The notes beneath the pieces were generated by a model. The model made no database searches and was not told the DNA's origin. It saw only the letters and a program-made list of their open reading frames with translations. Below are positions 1 through 11,188 of a stretch of DNA of 41,320 nucleotides, piece after piece (position 1 is the first letter of the stretch; each line of letters opens with the position of its first letter). The DNA lies in the NCBI GenBank assembly GCA_000697335.1, contig JNEM01011893.1, forward strand, positions 1-41,320. The letters are read 5' to 3'. The DNA comes from Conidiobolus incongruus B7586. Its lineage: Eukaryota; Entomophthoromycota; Entomophthoromycetes; Entomophthorales; Conidiobolaceae. A program made the position numbers and the translations under genes.

Positions 1-387
1 GCTTTATTAAAATATATATTTGTTTTATTAAATTAAATAACATTATTTTAATTAATTTTAATTTTATTTTAATATTAACATTTAATTTTTTAATTATCTT
101 TATAATAAATTTTTCTTAATTTAAGGTGTTTTTTCTTTAAATATAAGTAGTGTTTATTCTAATATAAGATATATATAATAGTATTAATACTAATTAATAT
201 TCTTATATAACTTTATACATCTTATTATATTTTTATAATAAAATTATATTTATTTATATTAATTATTTTATATATATACTTTCTATTATATTTATTTATA
301 TTTTTAATATATTTAAGTTTTAGTTTTAGTGTTTTTTTAACACTGTTTTTAATAACCTTAATTATAATAAATTAGCTAATATTTATA
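1..387 (-). mobile_element. Tc1-like DNA transposon, copy A1, first piece (cut by window edge)
   Basis: This stretch aligns along its whole length with about 2847-3234 of the second copy (A2), sharing many short blocks with mostly C/T and G/A differences. It carries the N-terminal half of a transposase on the minus strand; the catalytic half lies left of the window. It stops at a TA (386-387), where a mariner copy has inserted, and resumes at 1706. No usable reading frame survives. Family assignment rests on A2, whose minus strand shows a Tc1-type DNA-binding and DDE layout. Confidence 0.75.
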
Positions 388-1705
388 TTAATGCAGAAAT
401 TAAGTAATAGCACAATTTTAAAATTAAAATTAAATAAATAAATTAATAAATAATATATAAAAATTAATGAATAATATAAGATTAATAACCTCTTTTATTA
501 TTAATAACTCTTTTCTATACCTTTGGTAAGCTTCTAATACCTAAAAAACAGTTCTTTTTATTAAAGACTGAAATTTGATGTTTCACAAACCAATTTAATT
601 TGTTTGCAGGAATTTTTTTTCCTGCAAGCTGTTTTTTTAATTGTCTAAAACAATTATAATCACATAGATTATAATCAGGTGAATATACTGGATGTAGTAA
701 CTCCCTCTAATTTTTTTTATATAAAAAATCTTTTACAGCTTTAGCTTTATGTATTTTACAATTATCATGCAAAATAATAGGTGTCTTTAATTTATATTAA
801 GAACACCATTTAGAAATTGTTTTATTTAAAAAAGTAATATATAACTTATTATTAATTGATTTTCCTTGAGGTATTAAATAAGAAAACTATATACCATTAT
901 AATCTATTACAACAATTAACATTCACTTATATTTAAAGTGCTTATTCATTGGAATTTGTAGAGGGGATTAATTTGGCTTAACCCAACATCTTGTTTTATT
1001 TTTAGGTAAAGGATTATATAAAGGAATCTAAGATTCATTAATTGTAAGTATTCACTATAAAAACCTTTGTTTTTGGTTATACCTTAATAAGTTTAGTTTA
1101 GCTATAGCTACTCTAGTTTTCTTTTAGGTTTCTATTAAATTATATGGTATCCATTTTGTATTTTTATTAATTAATCTAAATTTAAATTTAAGTAAATATA
1201 ACATGTTTGTATAATTAATATTGAATTGCTTTGATAGTTCTCTAACAGAAATAAAAAGGTATTTCTTAATATATTTTTTTACTCTATTAGTAAGTAAAAG
1301 AGTAACAATAGAAATTAGTCTTTTAGATTTTGGTAAATTTTAAATAGTGTCCCTTCTAGCTTTAAAATCACAAATCTAGCAATATATGGTAGTTTTAGAT
1401 AAAGCACAATCTCTATAAGCTGTTTTTAAGTTTTAGATGATTTTAGAGGGTTTATAGTTAAGTTTTAAAGATACAAAAATAAAAGCCTTTTGATAATCAC
1501 AATCTAGTTTAAGTATAATTAAATTTAAGTATAAATTTTAAAGTCAAAATATTTTAATAAAAAAAATAATTAAAATTGAATATATATATAGTTTGAAAAT
1601 ATTTATTTTCCTATATATTTTATATATATATAATTTTTCAAAACATATAATATATTTGAAAGATCAGAAATTAAAAAATTTGCCATTTTTTAATTTCTAT
1701 ACTAA
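388..1705 (-). mobile_element. mariner-like DNA transposon, copy B1, complete but inactive
   Basis: A 1318-bp element flanked by TA at 386-387 and 1706-1707. Its left end reads TTAATGCAGAAATTAAG and the reverse complement of its right end reads TTAGTATAGAAATTAAA, giving terminal inverted repeats of about 30 nt. The minus strand encodes a mariner transposase. The second catalytic Asp lies in an HDN motif (codon 764-766) and the third in an LCDY motif (codon 659-661). Exactly 34 codons separate them, the DD34D spacing of mariner, followed by the typical YSPD-type segment. An N-terminal helix-turn-helix region lies near 1150-1330. Several in-frame stops make it inactive. It interrupts the Tc1-like copy A1. 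Confidence 0.85.
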
Positions 1706-1945
1706 TAATTTTAATAATTTTATAAATTAATTTATTTTTTAAAATTGATTAATATATAAGTAAATTTTTTTAAAAAATGATTTAAATATTAAAATATTAA
1801 TTTTAAAATATTAACTTAATTATTTAAAGTATATATAATATAACAAAAGAAAAAAAAAGATATATATAAATTTTGTTATTTATACCCTTTTACCTTATAA
1901 ACCTACAAATTTATAACTTATTTTAGTTAAATTTTAGGTTTGGAT
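1706..1945 (-). mobile_element. Tc1-like DNA transposon, copy A1, second piece with terminal repeat
   Basis: Continuation of A1 beyond the mariner insertion. From the TA at 1706 it aligns with A2 from about 3232 to 3480, including the subterminal block AACCTACAAATTTATAACTT (1900-1919), which is part of the A family terminal repeat. The right limit is approximate. Confidence 0.75.
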
Positions 1946-2066
1946 ATATTAACAAATAATTAAAAAATTATAATCAAATATAATAAATTATAATCAATTA
2001 ATATAGGTAAATTATATATTTTAATTTAAATTTATTTAATGAAAAATTATTTGAGATATAAGTAAA

Positions 2067-2100
2067 TATATACTGACTTGCAAAAATAAGTTATAAAATC
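2067..2100 (+). repeat. Left terminal inverted repeat of short element C
   Basis: A 34-nt sequence beginning TATATACTGACTTGC. Its reverse complement recurs at 3658-3691 (30 of 34 identical) and at 3615-3648 (29 of 34). With the internal Tc1-like copy removed, the two outer repeats would bound an element of under 400 bp, the size of a non-autonomous MITE. Its core, ATAAGTTATAAA, is shared with the A family terminal repeat, so C may be a relative of A. Confidence 0.6.
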
Positions 2101-2231
2101 AAAAATACTTATATTTTTACTAATAACTTGATTAATATTTAATAAAATAAACTTAAATTAAATAATAAAAATCTATTATATTTATTAATAATATATATCA
2201 TTATATGATAATATTTAGTTATTATTTGGTT

Positions 2232-3480
2232 AAAATATAAACACTTAAATTTTACCTAAGGTGAGTTATAAATTTATAGGTTTTTGGTGATAAAAAAAAT
2301 TAAAACCTAGTGTATCTACCTTTAACTTTTCTAACTTCTTTAAGTTTATAGGGTATAGAATCAACTAACTTCTTATACTAAGAAAAGTTAATCTTATTCT
2401 ATATTTCTTGAATATATTCCTAAAGTTAATCTAAATTTTTTGCTAGGAGGAAAGCTTTAATAACTTTTTTTAACTAATCTTAAAAATATTTAATTAAGTT
2501 AAAGTTAAAAGATTAAAAAAGTTACTTTATAATTGTTATCTTGTTATTTTTAAGTTATTTGGTAGTAGAAGCTATAATATAACAAAAGGCATTATCTTAC
2601 TAGAAAATAATATTAGATTTGTTTAACCTATACTATTCAATAGTTTTTTTCAGTTTATTGTTTAGAATACTTTAGTATATTTTAATATTAATCCCCCTAT
2701 TAATTTTACAAAGATACCCTATATCTAAAGATAACATATATCCCCAAATAATAATTAACCTACTATTATACTTTTAGGTAAAATTAACATAATAGTCATA
2801 AAGTAATTTTGTATCTTTTTTAAAGTATCTAGTTTTTTTATTAGATTTACTAAATTATATTTTTGTTTCATTAAATTAAATAACCTTACTCTAATTAGTT
2901 TTAGTTTAATATTAATAATAACATTTAAACTCCTAACTAACTTTACAATAAGATTTTTTTAATTGGGGGTGTTTTTTCTTAAGTTGTAAGTGGTATCTAT
3001 GCTAATATAAAATATATATAACAATATCAGTATTAACTAATATTCTTGTATAGTCTTATAGTTCCTGTTATACTTTTATAATAATATTATATTTACTTAT
3101 ATTAACTAACCTACAGATATATTTCTTATTATATTTATTTATAATCCTAATACATTTAAGTTTAAGTTTAAATGTGTTTTTATTGTTATTCTTAACAGCT
3201 TTAGCTATAATAAACTAGCTAACACCAGTAATTCTAGCAATATTATAAGTTAATTTACTTTTTTTATAAAGTTGATTAATATACAAATGGATTTTTTTAG
3301 AGAGGAATTTAAGTATAATGATACTAATAAAAAAAATTTAGTATATCTATAAAATATTATATAAAATAATAACAAAAAGAGAAAAAAGATATGGTTATAT
3401 ATTATTAAATATATCCTTTTATCTCAAAAACCTACAAATTTATAACTTATCTTAGTTAAATATTAAAGGTTAATATTTTT
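2232..3480 (-). mobile_element. Tc1-like DNA transposon, copy A2, both ends present, inactive
   Basis: About 1.25 kb with inverted terminal repeats of roughly 50 nt (about 2232-2287 against 3425-3480), sharing blocks such as AGTTATAAATTT. The minus strand encodes a Tc1-family transposase. Visible parts include IWGYM near 2730, a stretch resembling ELLETIEWYGLNKSNIIF near 2605-2660, and DNAF, where GAT (2594-2596) is the catalytic Asp. The two codons before it are TAA and TAG (2597-2602), where relatives have Gln-Gln. There are many other stops. It lies between the inverted repeats of element C, so it looks like an insertion into C. Exact ends are uncertain by several bases. Confidence 0.8.
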
Positions 3481-3614
3481 GCTAATAGTTTATTAAATAT
3501 ACCTAAATATATTTATTTATAATCAAATAATATATCTTAATTATATATTATAATTTCAAGTAAATTAATATATACAATTGTTTTAGTTATTAATTAAAAT
3601 ATATATATGTATTT

Positions 3615-3691
3615 GACTTTATAACTTATTTTTGCAGGTTAATGTATAAGTAATTTAGATTTTATAACTTATTTTTATTAGTTAGTATATA
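3615..3691 (-). repeat. Right terminal repeat of element C, present as two tandem copies
   Basis: Two direct copies (3615-3648 and 3658-3691, offset 43 bp) of the reverse complement of the 2067-2100 repeat. The outer copy matches the left end best (30 of 34). The doubled end suggests either a terminal duplication or two nested short elements. Confidence 0.55.
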
Positions 3692-3699
3692 ATTCAATA

Positions 3700-6346
3700 T
3701 TAATTTTATTAATTTCTTTATTAATTTAAATTTTTTAACTAATATTTTACTATAATTTAAATATTATAATCTGTTATTTTTATATTATATTTTAATTATA
3801 AAATAAGAATTTTTGGCTTTTTTATTTTTTTTTATAATATTAATAACAAAACTAATTTTATATTTATATATTTCAAAATATATAATATATTAAAATATCC
3901 TAGCATTTTAAAATTATTAATATTTTCCTTAATTAATAAAAATATTTAATAATTGTTAAACTTTTATTAAAAGGTTAAATTTAAATAATTCAATATTTTA
4001 ATAAATTTAATTTAATAATTAAAAATTTTATCATAAAATTTAATAAAATATCAATTTTATTATTATTAATAATATTAGATTTATATTCAAACACTTAATA
4101 TGTGAGTTTTTTAATATTTTATTTATATATACATTGATAATCAAAATCAATAAATAATTAATAATAAAGAAGTGATTATAGATAGCAATAGTATATTTAT
4201 AATTAATAAAGAAAATATTGGATATATTTAATTCTAATAATAAAATCATTTTACACAAAACAAATATTAAAATTAATTTCTAAATATTATAGCTGATAAA
4301 ATTTGATGATTATATATTGATTAACTCTACTCTATCATTATTAGTAATTAATAAATTTTTTTAGTTATAATTATCAAAACTAATTATTTTAAAAATGACT
4401 GATCACTTTTAGATTTTAAATTTCCCTTAATTTGCATTAATTTTAAAAATAACAATTAATATATAATAAATACTTGAATTAATGACAATAATGAAAATTA
4501 TATAAGAAAATCACAAATTAATAAGAATATTTATAAGCAAAATATTATTCTTATGATATTTAATCATTTTAAGTATATTTGTTGAAGTTAGATAATATTT
4601 AATAAATTTAATAACTAAATATTATAATTTTTAAACTTATAATAAAGCAACTTTATAATACAAAATTTTGAAACTATTATTAACTATCAACTTAACTATA
4701 TATTGAAATATTTGAGTTTTTTAATTATGTTATTAAGATTACTTAAATAAAGATAATTATTTTAAGTTAAAATATTAATAAAATAATTAAACAAAAGACT
4801 TAATAAGTTTTATATTTATTATTTATAATTTTATTACACAAAAAAGGCATTATATTGAATTAATACAAAAGAAAACAATGGTAATATTTAACATATTATT
4901 TTTCAAAAGTCAAAATGATTAAATAAAGATAAAATCAATATATTAATATCTTAAAAATAGCTTTTAATTATATCTTAAAAAACATAAATAAGTATTTTAT
5001 TTATAATTAATTAAGTGATAAAAACTGTATAGCAAAATATAAATAATATTAAACAATTTATATAAATTCTGCCAAGTTATAAAATTCATATTAATATCAA
5101 GACATAAATATATTGAAATTTATATAGGGAATAAAAGAAAATATAATTAAATGATGATTTATTTTTAAAATTTAATCAAAATCAGTTATTGATTAAATTT
5201 TGTTTGAATTTAATGCAAATTCAAACAATTAATCAATCTAAGAAACTTACGAATAATTAATATTTTCCAAAGGAAATATAAAAAGCATAATCTTTATAAT
5301 CTAATATCATTGTAAGTTAAAACGTATAGCTACAATTATTACTAAATATAGTTCGAAATGAATTCTAGCCTTAAATATTAATTTATCAACTTATGTAAAT
5401 GCTCTCTTGTTAATTTATCTGTCATATAGAAAAAAAATATTTAAAAAATATTTGATCTTGTCTAATTTATTATAATCTATAAATAATATCAAAATAATAT
5501 ATAGTATAAAAAAGACTAAACAGTTTCAAAAAAATTGAAAAATCACAAAACACAATTGAAAATTGAAATATTAAATAATATTATATGGTTATACTTTTTG
5601 AATTTAAGGCACAATGGATGACAAAAAGCAAAATATATATTAAAAGTAAAATCAAAATAAAAATAAATAATTTTATTACGTATTTGATGTAATTCACTCA
5701 ATGATAAAACAGTATAACTTAAGTATAGAGCAGTTATTTGTGATAAATATTGTATGAGCAAAATATATGGTAATTTTAAATATTAGTATTTGTAACTTGA
5801 ATCAAACTAAACTATTAAGTGTGGATAATATTATGTTAAAAAATCAGAATATCTATAATACTAGAAATATGCTTCACTATTTAACACTTTACTTAGTTAA
5901 TATTTGAGGATTGAGGTTGAAGTTTACCCCTTGGGGTATCTAGGTTTTTTCAGATTTGGACAAGTTTAATTGTAAGCGAAGTCATAATAAATTAATTTAT
6001 ATTTTGAAGGAATAGATATTTATTTAATAGTGAAATAAAAGTTTAAGTTGCTTGGTAATTAAAGTGCTTAAATACAATAAATCAGGTCAATACCTATCTA
6101 AAGATAAAGGAATTAAGAATGTTTTGTAGGGACATAATATTAATTTAAGGGTTATAATTAATACAAGTAAATTTCAATCAATATACAAGTAACTATCTCT
6201 CACCTTTATCAATAAATCAAGAATATCCCATAATTGTGTTGCAATTTAATTGTGACTACTAAAAAAACAAACCCACATAATGAAATAATTACATCATTTC
6301 AAGCAAGAATCATTAACTATCACACAAGCAAAAGATATTAATTACA
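3700..6346. other. AT-rich spacer with no supported gene
   Basis: Very AT-rich, with only short low-complexity reading frames rich in Ile, Leu, Asn and Tyr that I take to be chance. A small hairpin (TACCCC, 2-nt loop, GGGGTA) lies at 5925-5938 in a slightly GC-richer patch. The last few hundred bases are the likely promoter and 5' UTR of the adenylyltransferase gene, but no clear TATA box or other element can be assigned. Confidence 0.6.
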
Positions 6347-7498
6347 ATGTCACTGGATCTCATTCTACCAATTCCATATCCAATTCAAAATCACCTTAAT
6401 CAATGGCTCAACGAATTATCACAAATTCTAAACCAACTCAAACGCTACGATGGCAAAACGCGTTACTTTATTTACATTTACGAGTCACGAGAACTCCAAT
6501 ACCCTACTAAACATATTCCTTTAGAAGAATTTCAAACCATAATAAAGCTAACATACTCTGAAGTGATCAGGAAATTGAGCTCAATGAACGACACAGTAGC
6601 CAACTGGGATATTAATATTAGTTTCGATTTTTTGAGTAAGTCGTGGCTATTGGATAGAGTTAAAACTACAGAGGGTTTGGAGGTGTGGATTCCTCATGAC
6701 GGTAAATAATATTAACTCATGATATTAGATTTGATTTTTATCATTAATATTATAGTGGAATTAAATCAATTCTACAAATATTTCGAATTGGACGAAGGGT
6801 TACTCAGAGATCAGATCAAGTTCTATATTCAGAAACATCCCAGTAATTTGGAAGGATGCCACTTCAATACTACGCCAGTAATCAGTCCCGGGTTCAAAGT
6901 TGAAAAAGAAGGCGTCTATGGGGCTTTGGGCGGCACTTTCGACCATTTGCACCCCGGTCACAAGATTCTGCTGTCCATTTCCGCAACTGTAGTAGAGAGG
7001 GAACTCTTCTGTGGTGTGATGGCGCCCGAGACTTTGAAGAGTAAAAGTTATGGTGAATTGTTGGAATCCATTGATTATCGAGTTCAAAAGGTTGAAGAAT
7101 TTTTAAAATTTTTTAATACTGAATTGAATGTTAAGGTATATATTAAGTGATATCAATTACATTATATTAATTTGGGTTTAGGTAGCTCCAATTTATGATG
7201 GTTATGGACCCACTGTCACGGATGCCGATTTCGACTGTATCATTCTGACTGAAGAAACTGCTAAGGGTGGCGATTTAGGTAATTTTTAATCAATTACTAA
7301 TATTTATCTATTTGATTAACTTGTACAATAGTGAACGAAAAAAGAGCTGAAAAGGGATGGACCCCATTAAAACCTATCATAGTGCAATTGATTCCAGAAG
7401 GGGGGAATCAGGATTCCAAAACAAATGATATTCAATCCAAATTAAGTTCCACAGCAATTAGAAAAAAATTAAGTGAATTACAATCTATCAACCAATGA
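6347..7498 (+). CDS. Phosphopantetheine adenylyltransferase (PPAT, Cab4-like)
   Basis: Catalyses ATP-dependent adenylation of 4'-phosphopantetheine to dephospho-CoA, the fourth step of CoA synthesis. Exons are 6347-6701, 6756-7135, 7182-7278 and 7332-7498, with introns of 54, 46 and 53 nt. The product is 332 residues, near the size of the yeast monofunctional enzyme (Cab4). The first 165 or so residues are a poorly conserved N-terminal region, as in fungal homologues. The nucleotidyltransferase fold begins with GALGGTFDHLHPGHK (residues 174-188), which holds the HxGH nucleotide-binding signature (H184 to H187). The second signature, SSTAIRKK (316-323), is the ISSTxIR-type motif near the C terminus. 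There is no dephospho-CoA kinase domain, so it differs from the bifunctional animal CoA synthase. It converges on the CLPTM1-family gene, with only 53 bp between the two stop codons. Confidence 0.93.
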
Positions 7499-7551
7499 AA
7501 TACTATGGAATTGCTTATTTAATAAAACCTTTATTTATCAATATAAGATTT

Positions 7552-9833
7552 CTATTTCTCTTTCTTAGTTTCTTCTTTCTTACCATTCATATCTTTGGGT
7601 TTAGATTCTTCGCCAACTTGACCGTATTCGTTAGGTCTGGAATGATCTTCAGGATAGATCCAGCGTTGGTAGAGATAGATAAAGAAGATGACGTCGTCTC
7701 GCAAGCATGCCAATCTGTGGAGGAGTGGCATCTTGATGATAAAGGCGAACATATCGTCCACGAAGGTGTTTAATGCCTTGTACATGAAGGTCTTCCAGGG
7801 CATATGGGATACGGACTTGAGCTTGTAGTTAATGAATAATTGGGGTGTCATAGTGATGAATCCGAAGGTGTACACGAATCCGACTGCGGTGTTGATGATA
7901 AAGGAGTACCAGCCCTTGTGTTCCTGATAGAACATGGAATAGATGGCATAGCAAGCGAGTAAGGGATAAGCTACATACGAGAGATAGGTGTAAGCTTGCT
8001 GATCGTATTCGTCAGTCTTCTCTTCAAGTTCGGTGACTTCCTTAGTCTTAAAGTGAAGAGTGTAAGGCAACAAAGATGCTCCATTACTGGGGACAATTTC
8101 AACATTCATCGCTTTTTTGACCTTCCAAATTTCGATTAAAAGACCAGCTCCTGAGCTCAGAATGATCATCCAACTGGTATTTTCGGAATTGTCAAATAGA
8201 TAAAGGAATGTAATGAGTTGGAAAACAATATTCATAATTAAAGTTCTGACAGAAACACCAATATTGTCTTTCTTTTGTTTCCAAAATGAAATATCTATTC
8301 AATAAACTATTAACTGATACTCTATAAATGAATTTATACTAATTATTACCGTTCTTGAAAGCCAAAAAGTCGAAGAGAGAGTGTAAAATAGAAACGATAA
8401 AGGTGGCACCCAGCATCCAAGGACTGTTTTCCATCAAAGTTTCCTAATGATTGTTAATCAAACCAATTATATAGCATAAATAGTATAAAATACCTTGATA
8501 ATATCTAGTTCAGAGGCATCCGATCCCATCATCGCCATCTGTTGAGCGAATTGAACAGTACTGATTTTTTGAAGTTGGAATTTCCACATGGAAATGGTTG
8601 AAAATTCAATATTCAATGGTAAATATCTAAATTGAAGTCAGAAAAAAAAATATGATAAATATTATTTAAAGAACTTACTCCACAGTTTCATTGATTGGTG
8701 TCAAGCTTTTTTGAAGGACCCAAAAATTGTTGAAGTAGATAATAGGGTAGAATTGATTCAACTTGGTAACTGGATCTACTTGGTCTAATGGTAACAATTG
8801 AATGGCTATAAAGTATAATTAGTACAATATCAATGAAATGTGTGATGAAATTATTACATTCTTGGACAGCTGGATGAACACCTTGCCAAGGAAGAACACC
8901 ATCAGCCTGAACCAATTGAATGGTGACGTTGGGGAACCAGTGACTCACGGTGGGAGCTGTTTTTTTCAACAAATTCTAGACCAATCAATTAACATTTTAT
9001 ATCTATGAATTCTGATTAAACATTACCTTAACAGCATCGAATTTGGAACCGTCCTGACCTTCAGTATCTTGACTAATTTCAGGTTTTTCAACTTCTTTAA
9101 CCTTGTCATCCTCAAGTCCTTCAGTCTTGTCACCATCAAACAATTTCTTTAATTTCTTTTGCTTTTTCAAAGGTACAAAATGATTCAAAACTACAACATT
9201 AAAATCTGTTCATTATCAATAAAATAATATTTACCTTGTCTATAATAAACGGTATTGCCTTCGACAAACTCAAATTCCTTCTCCATAGTATCCCTCATCT
9301 CGCCCTCCAACTTTACCAAATAAGTATGCGCATAAATCGTCCCATTATTCTTAACATTCTCACTAGGCGTAAAACCCCCTTGCTGGTGCATTTCGAAAGG
9401 TTCACTAATCTTCACAGGCTTAGATTTGAAAATGAGATCTTTGTCGTTCAAAGGGTAGGTTAGAGTTTCATTTTCGGATAAGTATACGCGAAGTTGCAAA
9501 GTATCACTTGGCTTCCAATATGGAACTAATTTTTGAGAATATACCGTGCGTGGAGGGATTGGGACGCTTTCACCAGTTTCAGTTTCACTACTCTGGTGTT
9601 CAACATTGGTTGCGGGGTTTTGAGGATTCAAAAAATCTAACAAAACAAAATTAATGATTATGAAATATTAATAAGAATAAATTACTTTTAACAACATTCA
9701 TAGCCATATAAATCATTAAAAAATTACTGAAAGTACTTAACATAACTCTCCAGGTGGATTGCTCCTCCTGAGGCGGTTGTAAAGGAGCAGTAGCTCCCTC
9801 TCCTTGAGAATTGGTTTCAGAGCTTCGTGCCAT
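7552..9833 (-). CDS. CLPTM1-family multi-pass membrane protein
   Basis: Homologue of cleft lip and palate transmembrane protein 1, an ER/Golgi membrane family; animal members act in receptor trafficking and lipid scrambling, and the fungal role is unclear. Eight exons on the minus strand: 9833-9686, 9636-9235, 9190-9027, 8975-8858, 8805-8679, 8626-8494, 8443-8350 and 8294-7552, giving 642 residues (human CLPTM1 is 669). An N-terminal hydrophobic segment (about residues 30-50) precedes a long lumenal domain. That domain contains a Lys/Asp/Glu-rich linker (about 190-235) and family blocks such as SIQLLPLDQVDPV and FWVLQKSL. The second half has ETLMENSPW, LFDFLAFKN and DISFWKQKK, matching the family pattern around FLAFKNDIQFW, then several transmembrane helices. 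The C terminus is Lys/Glu-rich. The start was chosen as the first ATG of an open exon that joins in frame. Confidence 0.92.
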
Positions 9834-10296
9834 ATAATTGAGTTAATTTGGTTGAATATGGTTACTTTGAATTTGAGATGATGTTTTGGAATTGAAATTG
9901 ATAAATACATAATTGTGGTGCTTTTTATTTAATGGGACTTAGAATATCAACAAAGTTCTAAAATTTCTCAAATATGGATTTTTTTAGCAAATAATATAAT
10001 ATTATCAAAAACGTGGGAATTTTTTAACTTAATGATGAGATAATGATATAAAATTATTAGTGTGTTTAGCTTATTTATTATATTATATATATTAAACTGA
10101 AGTCAAAAATAAAGGATTATTTAGATACAAAAATTGGAAAAAAATATATAAAAAATCAGTTACTGAATTTCAGCAAAAAAAATAGCTGAATTAAAATTGA
10201 AAGTAATTAAGATATGTGATAATTAGTATCAATTAAATTTTTATTAACTTACAAATATTACACTGAATTTTTTTATAGACTTTAAAAATTACACTA
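9834..10296. other. Spacer between CLPTM1-family and U1-C genes
   Basis: Holds the 5' flank of the CLPTM1-family gene and the 3' flank of U1-C, which are transcribed in the same direction. Apart from AT-rich runs I see no feature. Confidence 0.5.
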
Positions 10297-10810
10297 TTAG
10301 TGATAACCCCTAGGTGGTGGAGGGTAGCGTGAATCTGATCTAGGAGGTTGCGACTGATCGTAATGATGACCGCCTCCGGGAGATCCATAGTTAGGTGGAG
10401 GAGGTGGGGGAGGAACACCACCGCTTGAAGCATACCCCATAGGAGGTCTTCCATATGAAGGTGGTCCCATAGGTCGTACTAAAACTAATATTAGTCAAAT
10501 ACATAGCCGTAATATAAATGGCACTTACTCATTGGACCCATAGGTCCCATCATAGGATTAAAACCAGTACCCGAATAAGCCATAGTAATTTGATCGATAA
10601 TTGCTTGAGTTTTATCCTGACCCAATTCCGAGTAGTACTCCCTCACCATGGAAATATGTTTCCAGCCTGCATTGTGTGCCTTTCTCACTGAAGCGGAATC
10701 ATGAGTTAAAAAAATATCGCAATAATCTAAAATTTTGAGCATTTGTTAAATATTTTTGAGTCTATTAGATAAATTAAATATGTATGCTTACCACAATAAT
10801 ATTTCGGCAT
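10297..10810 (-). CDS. U1 small nuclear ribonucleoprotein C (U1-C)
   Basis: Component of the U1 snRNP that stabilises pairing of U1 RNA with the 5' splice site. Three exons on the minus strand: 10810-10792 (only 19 nt), 10726-10529 and 10478-10297, encoding 132 residues. The N terminus is the U1-C type C2H2 zinc finger: C6, C9, H24 and H30 in MPKYYCDYCDIFLTHDSAS followed by VRKAHNAGWKH. A conserved helix follows (REYYSELGQDKTQAIIDQIT), then a low-complexity tail rich in Met, Pro, Gly and Tyr with a run of seven prolines, typical of the family. W28 stands where animal and yeast proteins usually have Arg. The gene diverges from the DENR gene across 378 bp. Identification is secure from the first 60 residues. 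Confidence 0.96.
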
Positions 10811-11188
10811 TAATATTAAAGATATTCAATATGTAATTTTTGTTAAATAAGTCTTTCAACAAATGTCACTTTGATTTATATTTTTTAAATTAATATATTA
10901 TTATGGGATTATACAAAATTTTAGTTTGAATGAAAATTTACACTATAAAATCAATTAAGGTGATACGGAATATTATGATAATATTTTAAAATATAAAACT
11001 CCTTACTTTTATTCATCAATAGTGTTGAATCATTTTTTTAATTTAATTTCTTATTAAAATATAATGCAAAACTAAAGACAATAATATTTTATGATAATTC
11101 CCACAATTATTCAATTTTGGCCAATTAAAATAAATATATCACAGATGATGTCAACAATTCAAAAAATTTTAATTTCATTCTAATTAAA
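10811..11188. promoter_or_regulatory. Shared divergent promoter region of U1-C and DENR genes
   Basis: These 378 bp separate the two start codons, so both promoters must lie here or inside neighbouring transcribed DNA. It is AT-rich; a GC-richer patch (TTTTGGCCAATTAAAAT, about 11115-11131) lies about 60 bp before the DENR start. No defined site can be named with confidence. Confidence 0.45.

Noticed and set aside
4040-5761. 72-codon frames at 4040-4258 and 5543-5761
   Set aside because: Composition is that of AT-rich spacer (Ile, Leu, Asn, Tyr, Phe), with no splice partners or domain.
6800-7087. Antisense 95-codon frame over PPAT exon 2
   Set aside because: Mirror of the nucleotidyltransferase motif region.
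7495-7773. Plus-strand frame overlapping the end of PPAT and the last CLPTM1-family exon
   Set aside because: Mostly the reverse complement of conserved CLPTM1-family codons.
10233-10454. Minus-strand frame through the U1-C last exon
   Set aside because: Wrong phase; the Pro/Gly-rich frame that continues the zinc-finger protein across both introns is the real one.
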